The notes under the pieces are model-generated. The model had not been told where the DNA came from and searched no databases. It saw only the letters and a program-made list of their open reading frames with translations. This document shows, piece after piece, positions 39,711-50,600 of a stretch of DNA of 64,000 nt. Every line of letters starts with the position of its first letter. Within the stretch, counting starts at the first letter, position 1. Source of the stretch: Litoditis marina (lineage: Eukaryota; Nematoda; Chromadorea; Rhabditida; Rhabditidae); contig OZ038440.1 in assembly GCA_964036275.1 (NCBI GenBank), positions 372,001 to 436,000 of the forward strand, read 5' to 3'. Position numbers and translations under genes: made by a program.

Positions 39711-39961
39711 TCATGTGGGGAGCAGATAAGTAGAATAGAAAGAATTATACGTACAAATCGTGTGTATTTTCATAGTACGAAGTGGAAAGTTTGGATAAAC
39801 TATTTGATTTCTGACTTTTTTGGTTAACGCAACAACACGAGATATGATACTTTTCAACAACGATGAACGATGGAGAAGCGAACAGAACAATTGTTGGGAA
39901 ATTGTAGGAGCTAGCTGTCCAAAATCTCCGTGAGACGCCTATTCTAGTGAGAATACATCAA

Positions 39962-40086
39962 TGCGTGCGTAAACATACTAAGTACGCAAGCAGAGAAGTA
40001 ATTTCGCTGTGATGGACCCAGCCCAATCACATGTCTGCTTGCGTACTTAGTTTGTCTGCTTGCGTACTCAGCGTGCTTACGCACAA
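39962..40086. repeat. Short inverted-repeat element
   Basis: TGCGTAAACATACTAAGTACG on the left pairs with GCTTGCGTACTCAGCGTGCTTACGCA on the right. An extra inner copy, GCTTGCGTACTTAG, lies at about 40050. It has no ORF. Confidence 0.65.
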
Positions 40087-40236
40087 ATGGAGTGTAGAAT
40101 GGAATGCTCACAATTTGGTGATAACGGTACACATCTCTGTGGTGCATAGTTCGTCTAATATAACGGATTCGAAACATATCAAATAGTATAGTGTTATTCA
40201 AATATGTGGACAAAATATATAATGCCGTATTCAAAA

Positions 40237-40963
40237 TCAATCGTACAGCCGTAAGGATGATAGGGATCCTCTCAGATAGTTCTCCAACCTTCTTGAGTTA
40301 TAGTACAGCTCTTCTGAAAAAAAAACTATAGTTTTCCTCATGTAATTTGAAAATTGACAAACCAAAGTTTACAAAAATTGACGTAAATTAACGTGATCAA
40401 ACTAGATCAAAATCGGATGTGAAAGTTGTGAACCTTTCCGTTGAAATTCCCATAATTTAAACGGACTAAAGTTCAGCATTCGTACTGTAAGAGTATCGGT
40501 AGGAATGGAAAGAGCTACAGCTTGCTGCTTGCATTCAAACTGACCCGCTTCCTGTTCCTGCTTGGAAGACTTCAATCTGTTTCTCGTCTCACTCAACAGC
40601 GTTTCGAACGTTTTTCGAGGAAGTAGATCCTGTATACTACTTCGATTGGTTGTTTGATTGGTTTGTTTGAACGAATACATGGATCGTTCTCTTCGTATTG
40701 TTCGTTGTTTCAGCTGAAAGTTTTGCTCACCTATGTATCTATTTTAGGCGTTTTTATATGTAACAAAAAGCTGAACGGAACATGATGCCAACTCTAGTTT
40801 CTCTCGCCAAGTAGTGACCACACAGTTCACACCTAAGAATGAGATGAGTGAACTGTGAACCCACAAATATATTGAGCGGCTTGATTTGCGACTCCGCTTC
40901 CATACTGAAACTGAGTGCAACTAGAGAAACGAGGAGAATTGGTAGAACGAAGGCAGAGGACAT
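40237..40963 (-). CDS. Small secreted protein, Cys-free, basic
   Basis: Four exons, 40963-40865, 40713-40545, 40484-40434 and 40313-40237 (TGA), join in phase for 131 aa. The start follows an acceptor-like CTTCAG, so a 5' UTR intron is likely. Residues 1 to about 23 form a clear signal peptide (MSSAFVLPILLVSLVALSFS). The mature part has no cysteine and no membrane segment. It carries basic pairs (TIRRERS, NSRRLENY, FQRKEE) and the helical segments LLPRKTFETLLSETRNRLKS and RMLNFSPFKLWEFQRK. I recognise no family. A secreted peptide precursor cleaved at dibasic sites is one reading, not shown. It lies alone between the RING gene and a gene-poor stretch. Confidence 0.62.
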
Positions 40964-42458
40964 CTGAAGTAAAATCTTAATCGAATCAAAAATCAAAAAC
41001 TCCCGTAGCTAATTTTATCCTATACAATCGAAAATCTCACATCTTCGACGAACGCATAGGTGAATACTGTGTTCACCAGCCTCTAAAAGCTTGAACGCAA
41101 CATTTTTAAAGAGAAATCTCCACGTCTACCGTAACCCGAGAACATTGTATTGATTATTCACTGTTGTTACCAACAGGAACTGAGTACAGTTCAGAACTAT
41201 ATATGTAGGTTGGAAAACACTCTGGGTGCCCTATTTAAAAAAAGAATGAGAGCCTATAATGAAGGAAGTAAAACAGTGGTGAGAGTTAGTTCGAGACTCA
41301 CTTTCACTGAAAGTTCTCATAGATGAGAGGCGTTGGAGGAGTCTGCTGAATAACCAATTCTGACACCTTCGCGAAAAGGTTGCGCGGAATAGAATAACAT
41401 ATTCGATAGTCAAAAATCTGTCGATGTCAGAAATGGCTTTACAAATCGAATGTTTTTCTTTCTCGCTAATACGCTAATTATGAAAAGAACTTGAACCTAT
41501 ATTTGTGGACCGCGATGTATGGAAGCAAAAAAACAAAACAACTGAACTCTAAGTCAAAAGAGTAGTATTTATCATTCATTTATTAGTCAGGTGAAACAAG
41601 AAGGAGCAGCACCATCGCATACTCGTGTTTTACCCTCTATTTACGTGAAACGTCCGCTCAACTACAGTCAAAGTGTGAGCTCAAAACAAATGTATGAATG
41701 AATACTAGTTGAAGGTCAAAAACGGATGACTCCCCATTAAATTTTACTACACATTTTTTTTAAATCCGTGTTATTTGGTACTATTAAGTTATATCTCCAC
41801 GTGGCCCTCGCTCATCAGAGAAAAGCGAGAGACACGGCATAGAAATGAAAACAAACTTTATAGTTTCTGATTATTCATTGGGTGTGCGTTATAGGTATTA
41901 ATTTTCTAGTTCGTTTTTCACAAGGTTTTCATACAGGTCAGAACGTAAATGTGAAAATTCGCACACATCGCTAACGCAATCATTCGAAGTACTGCAATTG
42001 ACAGAAGTTTTTTTAAAATCGTAACTCCTTAGTAGTCCGTTATTTCATGATGTTTTGTTCTGATAATCTTCATATAATGTGATGGTGATGAGGTGGCAGG
42101 GCGCCCCTCTTGAGAACACTGACCAAACAGTCCAAACAGACAAGAACATCGAATCAGTCCACTTCCTCCATTCACATGCACCACCCACAAATATAAATAT
42201 GTTTTTGTATACAAACTAATATGAATGTTTCATGCAGAAAAAGTAGTCCAACTCGTGGGAGTTTTCATATCGAAATAGTTGGAAACTGAGAAAATGTCCA
42301 ATAGTTAAAAGTTGCTTGATTTTCAGTTCAGATTAGGGTGCCGTGTAGTTTTCTGTCAAGTTCACTCACCAACCCAGTATTTGGCTGCGTCTCATAGACC
42401 AGCCAACTCCTGTTCATAGTTTCAATTCGCTCACATAACCTTTCTTTCATTTGACTGG

Positions 42459-42646
42459 CGTCGTAGCAAACCGTCCAACCTCATGAGAAGTTCATATGAG
42501 TTTCTCATGAGATACCTCATGAGCTACTCGTGAACTCTCAATGTTGTAGCATAGCAATCAATAGAATTTCATGAGAAGCTCGTGCCAATAGCTCATGAGG
42601 CTATCTCATGAATTATTGTTGGGATTGCTACGCCGCCTGGAGCGGT
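42459..42646. mobile_element. MITE with CTCATGAG repeats
   Basis: Inverted ends GGCGTCGTAGCAA and TTGCTACGCCGCC flank an interior with several copies of CTCATGAG or TCATGAGA. A decayed relative lies at about 43965-44055 (GTAGCGTAGCCATCAA to TTGTTACGGCGCC), and the TCTCATGAGAT word recurs near 19160. Confidence 0.72.
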
Positions 42647-42668
42647 GAAACGTACCTCAGAGCTCACA

Positions 42669-42803
42669 TATACTGTTAGTCAATTGCACAGTCACGTGAA
42701 ACATGTTAAACACAGCAGAATTCATAAACGTGCAATGACAAAGGGCACAATGCCTCATTAGAATACTAGTTTTAACGTGACTATTCAATTTACTTCTAGT
42801 ATA
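42669..42803. mobile_element. TATACT-type MITE, copy 2
   Basis: Ends TATACTGTTAGTCAATTGCA and CAATTTACTTCTAGTATA. Same internal AACACAGCAGAATTCA block as 12493. Confidence 0.82.
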
Positions 42804-45148
42804 ACCTCATTCAGTTTATTGTGAAAAAAAAAACACTCCCGAATACCACTGAAAATATGGGTATTCTTGAAACCAATTCAAGTTGTGTTTCCTTGCGAGT
42901 TGACAGTATGTTTCATACTTTCGTTTACTTTGTCTTTATCCACCCAGTTTGTCCCTTTCCAGCCAGAAGCATCACAAAAACAACTGTTTTTCTTTTCTCT
43001 GCGATGGGCGAAAAAAGCAATCAGTTATGCTTGTTTGGCAAAACAAGCTGTGGCTAGCCGTTCCATTTGAGATTGATATCCCCGCGATACAGGATGAATG
43101 ACAGTTGATAAGCACTGTTATCATTCAGATATATCATAGCCGCTCTCTGTGCCCTCTCTCCTACGCACACTGTTTCCCCCCACTCCAGCCTTCGCCAGGA
43201 ACTCTGTCTGACCGTCCCATTCTTATTGTGCACTTTACAGTTGGTCTCTTTTCGCTAGAAGCTGGTTTATTCACCCTTTTCTCTACTAACGTATCATTTG
43301 TTTGGTACACCTGTCTGGCGCCAAACTCCTGTCTTTTTCACGAGTTCTCAGCCGGATTTACAACTTCACGGGAATTACCCCCATCCCGTTAATTTGTTAT
43401 GTGAAGTGGGGCGGGGGTTAGTCAACAACTATGTCGGTTCGCCCAGCTGACTCTTTGGTTTATCGTTTGATATTTTGAAAACATATGAGAGTTTTGAGAG
43501 GAATGATATATTTCTGAAGTGAATCGTCCATTTACCCTACCCTAATCCGTCCAATATTAATTGGACGGATTCTTGTCGCTTACAGTAGGAAGCTGAACAG
43601 TAAATATTTTTATCTTTCACATTTCGATGAAAAAATGGGCTTTTGTGTTTGTTAGTCATACTCTCGTTGCCAATACGTCATGTAACGGAAACTCTAGAAA
43701 CTATCTTTCCATTTGAAGATCAATAATTCGAAAATTTCACTAAAAAAACTGCCCCTCTTTCTCTTCCCAACACTACATATCTCACAAATGAGTCAAAAGA
43801 GAACAAATATACTAAAGGCGAGTTGGCAAATGTTCGTGTGGTTATTATGCTCCACTCGAAGAAGTTTCTACTGGTTTCAAAAGTTGAACATGTTTAAAAA
43901 CATCGGAGATGTATAGGTACGCTGTAATACTCAGGGATACGGAGAACTACAATGTTTCTCAATACTGTAGCGTAGCCATCAATCAAATCCGATCAGATCA
44001 TTATAGTTCATGAAGTGATCTCATGAGTTTTACGATGAATTGTTACGGCGCCAGACAGAAACTTTTTCCCCTCATTGTGCAATGTCTGAGTGACAATACC
44101 CACGCTGTGGTTATTTGTGCGTTTAGCACTGTTCAAATTACGATCGGAACAACACTGTTTCAAACCACAAACATAGCGGTTATGCACTAGAAGTACAGTA
44201 TGCTTCCTGTGAGCGAACCATACAATCTTTCCATTCTAATGAGAAGCATAATGCTTTCTAATATCAAAAAACACACTAGCGGGAGAAATATACACAAAAC
44301 ATGGAGAAAACGAACATTAATTATTCCACATCGATGTTACCGGTATTGTTTCACACTCATGTGAAACGTTCCGGCGTACACGTGATCTACGTGACTAATC
44401 TAAACTTCCATTTCCGAGCCTTCCCCAACTACCCCATTCTCCATCCATCCTATCTACCCCCATTCAATCCCATCATGTTCTTAACAGCCTGTTTCTCTCA
44501 AACGGTCAGCTAAATGATTACATGACTGCGCGCTAGTCGCCTTGCACTTATTGCTAGTTTTACGCCATCTCATACGCCTAAACAAGCAAACCACACCCGT
44601 TATCTGTTTATAATCTCATCTACTGTGTTGCTGATTGCAACAGTCACGTAAAATAAACGTGATCAATTGTTGTGCACTTAAACAGTGAACGCCGCCAATC
44701 CTTAGGCTTGATACACTTACGTGGACTCTACTGAACTTATAGGCGAAAAGTTTTGATTGTAATGTCCGGTAAAAACTTATCTCCAGACTTGAGAGGGAGA
44801 ACCTTACAGAATAACCATCGCTCGAAGAAAGATAGCTTACTATACTGTACATCTCGTCTTCTAGACTGTGATGTCTAGTCTCGAGAAACTCATTGGTTAC
44901 GTTAAGGTTTATCTTTTCACAAGTAAGGAACACGATAAAGTGAAAGGTAACTACAGTCAATAGAAATAGGAAGTTGCAATTCAACCTACACTCAATAGCT
45001 CATATTCAGTGTTTAATCTGCATATTCGTATCGAAACTGGCTTGACAGCTTGACACATACTTGTGCGCAGCTTATTCAAATGTACTAGCAAGAGTCATAC
45101 TATGTTACGCTGTTACGTATGCTAAGTTCATTTGATACGTTGTACGGG

Positions 45149-45275
<127 letters not shown>

Positions 45276-45482
45276 CAAAGCAGATATATAAAATGTAGGT
45301 TTCCCTGTATCCCGCGGTGTTTGTTTTTTGATTTCTAAAATTTTCGAAACTCGTAAATTTTGACTTGTTCGAGATCCAACTACAAAAAAGGCATGACTTT
45401 CTTCGTGTACGCTGCGTCGATCACCTGAGAATTGGAAACATTCAGTGAAATTCAGAAGTTCAAACCTAATCCGGCTTCAAAT

Positions 45483-45719
45483 TATAGTTTGTTCCACCCA
45501 CTTATAACCCTCTACAGTAATCTGCTAACACTTCCAGGTCAAAGTTTACTATATTAGCGTATTCAGAACGCCTCAAAATGTTCATAGTGTCTTCTGCATG
45601 TTTACTACTACTGACTCTGAAAATTTGAAACCAAAGTAATGACTTTTCCATCAGAAAACACCCCCTTGAATAATTGACGGATTACTGTAGGAGTACATCG
45701 ATTGGTGAAACAGACTATA
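45483..45719. mobile_element. 237-bp TATAGT MITE, copy 1
   Basis: It starts TATAGTTTGTTCCACCC and ends TTGGTGAAACAGACTAT(A), an inverted repeat. An inner inverted pair CTCTACAGTAATC / GGATTACTGTAG extends it. It has the same length as the copy at 49301-49537. Confidence 0.87.
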
Positions 45720-45991
45720 CTAGTCATCCCACTATTCAAGTGGAACGGGAACTACCATGAACATCGTTCCCTTTGAACACTGTTCCATAATTTGGGATCA
45801 TTTCGTATTCTTCCTGGAGATATGCTAATTTCCTGGTCGCTATCTCTTGTCTGAGATATCTGTTTATCACTACCGCACGACCTCTATTTCTCTAGCGCAT
45901 TCCACTTATGCGTAAGTTGCAAAATGATTTATTACACCCTATTAGTATCTCTGTCTTCTCATTTCCCTAATTCTTCTTTTCATTCTATAAG

Positions 45992-46095
45992 CAGTGACCA
46001 AATCTCCGTTGTAGTTTGATGTCGGTACACGTCACAACTTATGTATTTTCACCGAAAAGCAACTACAAACACAGCGACACCGTATGGTTTGCCTT
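45992..46095 (+). repeat. TGTAGTTTGA inverted-core repeat
   Basis: AGTGACCAAATCTCCGT, then TGTAGTTTGA, a spacer and GCAACTACAAACACAGCG. Same family as 15318 and 19915. Confidence 0.62.
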
Positions 46096-46908
46096 TGAAA
46101 AAATCAAACTCCAGTCTTCACCTACTTTTTCATCGATTTTAAGGTTTATCTACTTTACGATCATCGCAATTCCGACAGTTGCCGGCAACCGCAAAAGGCT
46201 ATTCCCAGTGTTAGCGGTTTTCTTTATCATTATTATTTTCCTATAAAGCTACCGTTTTCTGTATCTTTGATCTAAACGGTCACAAATTATTATCTCAGAA
46301 GACTAGAAAAATCTGGAAATCTCATCTGGTCCATATTGTATTCCAGTTGAATAGTGAACTTTTTTCACTTCACAGTTTGCCAAATGTGTTCGATTTCATA
46401 GACGATTTCATAGACGATGCTAAAACTGAGCAAATGTAAATGTAGTGTAAAATCGAGCTATATTCTTAGTTATGACGAATTTTTTTATTTCATGAAACCC
46501 GGTAACGTGTTCAGAATAGGTAATATGCTATGCTCTATGCACTCATTGGTCATTTTAAAAAAAGTGATAAATATTTATCCAAGTAACGGCTGCGTTTCCA
46601 TTTCGTCTTTGTATCATTGCCGCAAATGACCTTCATTGGGCAGTCGCCAAACCCAAACCTCAACCGATTTGTATGTATTCCAATCTGGATTTCATGAAAT
46701 TATGTTCTTTTTAGTGCTCCAGATGAATTTCATCGAGTCAACATTTAATATTTAGTTGATCACATCACTTTGTTGCAAGGTGGCTAACTGCTCTTCAGAT
46801 TTTTACGTCGCTATCTATATACTCTAAGTATATCCCCTCAGGGTTCTTAATTACAAAGTTATTTTTCTACATTTCCCCTTTCACGATGACTTTGATCGAG
46901 AGCGAAAT

Positions 46909-47376
46909 CTAGTAGATTACCAGCGAAACTTGTATATCCACGCTCAAACATTCTTGAACTAAATTACTAATATGAGAAGGAAAGTTTGTAATTGAATATA
47001 ACTTTGACACAACTCTCGAAACTATCTCAAGATACAGATCAAAATAACAACTTTTAAAACAATCCTGATGCTGAGAAGTTGCTACAGATTTAGATGTAAT
47101 GACTTCGGCATATCTTTTCTGTGGGTACATCCGTTATGTTTTTTAGACTAGTAAATGTCCTCGATTTATCCAAAGTTTCAAGGCACTTTCCAACCCATTA
47201 CTTCTCCTTTTTTCTTCAATTAATGGTGCGATTTCGTCCTTCAAGCACCCATACTTAGAACAAACGGAAGCAACACTAATCTCGAATCTATACAAGTGTA
47301 TCCCCAGCAACTCGTTGTATTCTGATAAATCAATAATTACTGCATATACGACGTTATATAATCGTGCTTTTTCCAT
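46909..47376 (-). other. Two adjacent unassigned ATG frames
   Basis: 47376-47143 (77 aa, MEKARLYNVVYAVIIDL, ending ALKLWINRGHLLV) and 47130-46909 (73 aa, MYPQKRYAEVITSK) follow each other on the minus strand, 12 bp apart, each with ATG and stop. The first has a protein-like mix of charged and hydrophobic residues. No family is recognised and an overlapping plus-strand frame exists at 47364-47606. It could be a decayed mobile or viral gene, or chance. Confidence 0.28.
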
Positions 47377-47672
47377 ACTTTATTCCCACTTGGTGTTACG
47401 ATTGGCTCCTATATCGTTCTTCCGCAATTTTATTATCTCTTGACAAGTCATTTCTCATATTAGGAGGTTTTCCACAAATAATTCTAGTAATCGGCGTCTT
47501 CTATAATCCTATCGAAACTGAACACTTTGTTGTAGTTGTAGACACTTTACTGGCTCTCGCATCTGCGTTCATTCTTTGGCCTTCTCCACCTATAAACTAT
47601 GTGTAGAACACCAACTTTTTTCTACATAAGTTCTTATCATAATAACATGTGTACTGCATACTTCTCTTCCAG

Positions 47673-50600
47673 ATGAAAATCCGACTCTTGTTGTCGACCG
47701 TCATGCCGGTTGTCTTGGCAGACACCTGTTTGAGGTCAGAATCACTACATAGTGAATGAATCATCATCGTTATAGTTTGTTTTCCATACGCGCTCTAATT
47801 CACGAACTACGACCAATGAGAAGCGAAATCAAACTACGACCACCTCGGAATAAGTAAACAAACACCGTATATGCCTGCTCCGAAAATAGCAAACCCTATA
47901 ACTGCAGATAACGTCAGAAACAATGAGACTAGCTCGAGAACAACATGTTCCCACCACATCTGAACTTTTCAGTCTGAAAAAGTAGTAAAGAGCATATTTT
48001 CAAGTTACGATTCAAATGAATTGAAATTTGAAAACTTGTTCAACACCCATTTAGAAATTTGAGATCCAGCCGTTTATGCCCAGTCACTCCTGGCACAATC
48101 AGATGTTTCAGTCAACCGCAGCTAGCTGGTATCATATTCGGATCAGTGGCAGCCTCGTTGCTGCTCGCCGGCACCATAGCTGTCGTCATGTGGTGGTGCA
48201 TGAAGTCGAAAAGTAGGTCAAACTTATTGAAGAGCATAGAAGTGGACTGAAAGTGAGCAAAAGAGCGATAAACGATGAAAAACTAAAAAAGCAACTGAAA
48301 ATCTCTTCAAAACTCTACGCATCTACAAATTTACTATTTTATGAGCTTACTGTTCCACCTAAAACTATTGATAAATCATACTGATTCACATCAGGACCAC
48401 CTTGTCAATCTAATACGTTTATGAATTCAACAGGTGACTCGATAAAGACGGAGGACAAGTGTGCGTACACGAACCCAGTCTGTGATGTGGAGGAGAAGGG
48501 CTGCGATGCACCAAAGAAATTGTCTCAGAAGGACCAGGTAGGGCTCATTCATCTTCATTTGTTCTCCATTCAAACTCCTCTAGAAATTGCTTAAGATTAA
48601 GTGGTTATATTTCATTCTATCTATTAAGAAATGTGTCGGTGGAGAAATCACAATATCTCATAAAACGGAATGCTTTACCGGGTAAGATCGGCCCAACACA
48701 ACATCCAGCTTACTCTTCCATCGATTTCTGGAAACATTTTCGTTCTACAAAACAATTCGAACGAAAAAGGTTTTAGATTTATTTTTTTTATTGCTATTTT
48801 CAGATGACGATGATCGACTCGTTCAAACTTAGGCGAAAGGTTCTCGATACAGGAACACAGAAGTATTTTAGTACGGAACACATCAATGAGGTTTGATTTC
48901 TGGAAGAGTTCAAATTTTCCGTGAGATTCTATTCCATTTTCATAGGTTCCGCGTGTTTTACAATACTTGTATACATTTGTATCGCGTGTTTTACAATACT
49001 TTTATACATTTGTATCGCGTGTTTTACAATACTTGTATACATTTGTATCGCGTGTTTTACAATACTTGTATACATTTGTATCTGTTCTCGCATGAAAAAT
49101 TGTAGGAAAAGTCATTAGTTGTGGATCGAAAAAGCATAATTTCACCACTCCAATGCCCAAAAGCCAAATTAAAACCGTCCTGAATCTCGTGAACAAGTTT
49201 AGTTTCAACTATTTGGAACTGTGACCACTTTAGGTAGACGGACAGGTGGGAGTTCAGTTGAAGAGCGAGGATCTCGGTGGACTGGGATTCAATATACAGG
49301 TATAGTTTGTTCCACCCAGTCATAACCCTCTACAGTAACCCTCTCGAACTTCCAGGTCAACGTTTGGTATGCTGGCGTTCGTGAATTTTTACCAAGTTTT
49401 GGTAGAGTGTTCTTCACCCTTACTACTACAAACTCCGAAAGTTTGAAACCAAAATAATCGGTTGATCATTATAAGAAAGCCTGCCGAATATTTGACGGAT
49501 TACTGTAGAAGGACATCGTTTGGTGAAACAGAGTATAAACTCACTAGATAACACAGCGGAATTGATTCATTTTCCTATCTCCGATCGGTTTGCATCTAAG
49601 TACTCAATTTGATTTTCTCACCTAAACCTGCTGTGATCAACAAAGTTTCAGGGCAATATGAAGGACGGAATATTCGTGAAAGCAATTCAACCGAAAGGAC
49701 CAGCAGAGTTGTGCGGAAACATACTATCAGGTTGGGAATGGCCTGAGTACGTATGCTAGAAGATCCCGGCACTTTCATCCCATCCTGCGTCTCCTCAAAC
49801 ACACACTATTTCTCTGCTCTTACATCCCGCCGGGAAGTAAGAGACGAGAACTAGTGAGGCAGAGTGAGAGACGCAGGATGGGATGAAGAGGCCGGGACCT
49901 TCTAGCATACGTATTCTGGTCAATTGGAAATGAGCTATACATGTTTTAGCAATCACAGTACAAAAAATAGAAATGCTCTGTAAGTATAAGTTAGACTTAC
50001 ACTTATTTGAACTTTTGACTACTCACTGTAAGTATTCTTGACCTCGCGACACTGAGTATTGACTAATTACAAAAGCTGTGGGAAAGTTTCCTTGTACGTT
50101 TTCAGGTTATCAGTTATGAGGTTAATGGTATATGGTTATTTCGTATACTAGAAGTAAATTGAATAGTCACGTGAAACATGTTGAACACAGCAGAACTGAG
50201 AAACGTGCAATAATAATGTGCACAATTCCTCATTAGAATGCTAACTTTGCGTGACAATTCTTTTTGTTTTTAGTATAGTTGTTATATTTGTTAAATATGG
50301 TTATTTCCATCCAGGTGATCGTATCAAGTCGTTGACGATTAGCTTCGAGGAGATGGTCTATGAGGACGCGGTGACTATTCTCAGCTACGCCTCCCCCTAC
50401 AGGGTGAAGCTGGAACTGGAGAGGAAATTGAGCGAATCCCCAGTGCCAGAGAGTGAAACTGGTCAGTACATTTACAATAGTTTCATGTTGTATGTGAAGA
50501 TTACAATGATCGCGTTGCAACGTCATTTTGAATTCAAATGTGAATGAATTCGTGTGATTTCGAACGGTTTGGTTAAGCGGAAAAGGCTGAATGAGCAGTA

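Larger units (their letters stand above)
41000..45120. other. Gene-poor, element-rich interval
   Basis: No exon series could be joined in phase. The elements found are at 42459-42646, 42669-42803 and a relic at about 43965-44055. Pyrimidine-rich segments near 43140-43390 give long but low-complexity open frames. A minus-strand frame at 44975-44826 starts with a hydrophobic run but has no ATG or consistent splice partner. Confidence 0.4.

Noticed and set aside
43105..43392. Plus-strand 95-codon frame
   Set aside because: It is in a pyrimidine-rich stretch with low-complexity Ser/Leu/Pro composition and no splice partners.
44616..44984. Minus-strand 122-codon frame with hydrophobic N-terminus
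   Set aside because: It starts at a non-ATG codon with no in-frame ATG before the hydrophobic run, and no neighbouring exon could be joined. Possibly one orphan exon, but unsupported.
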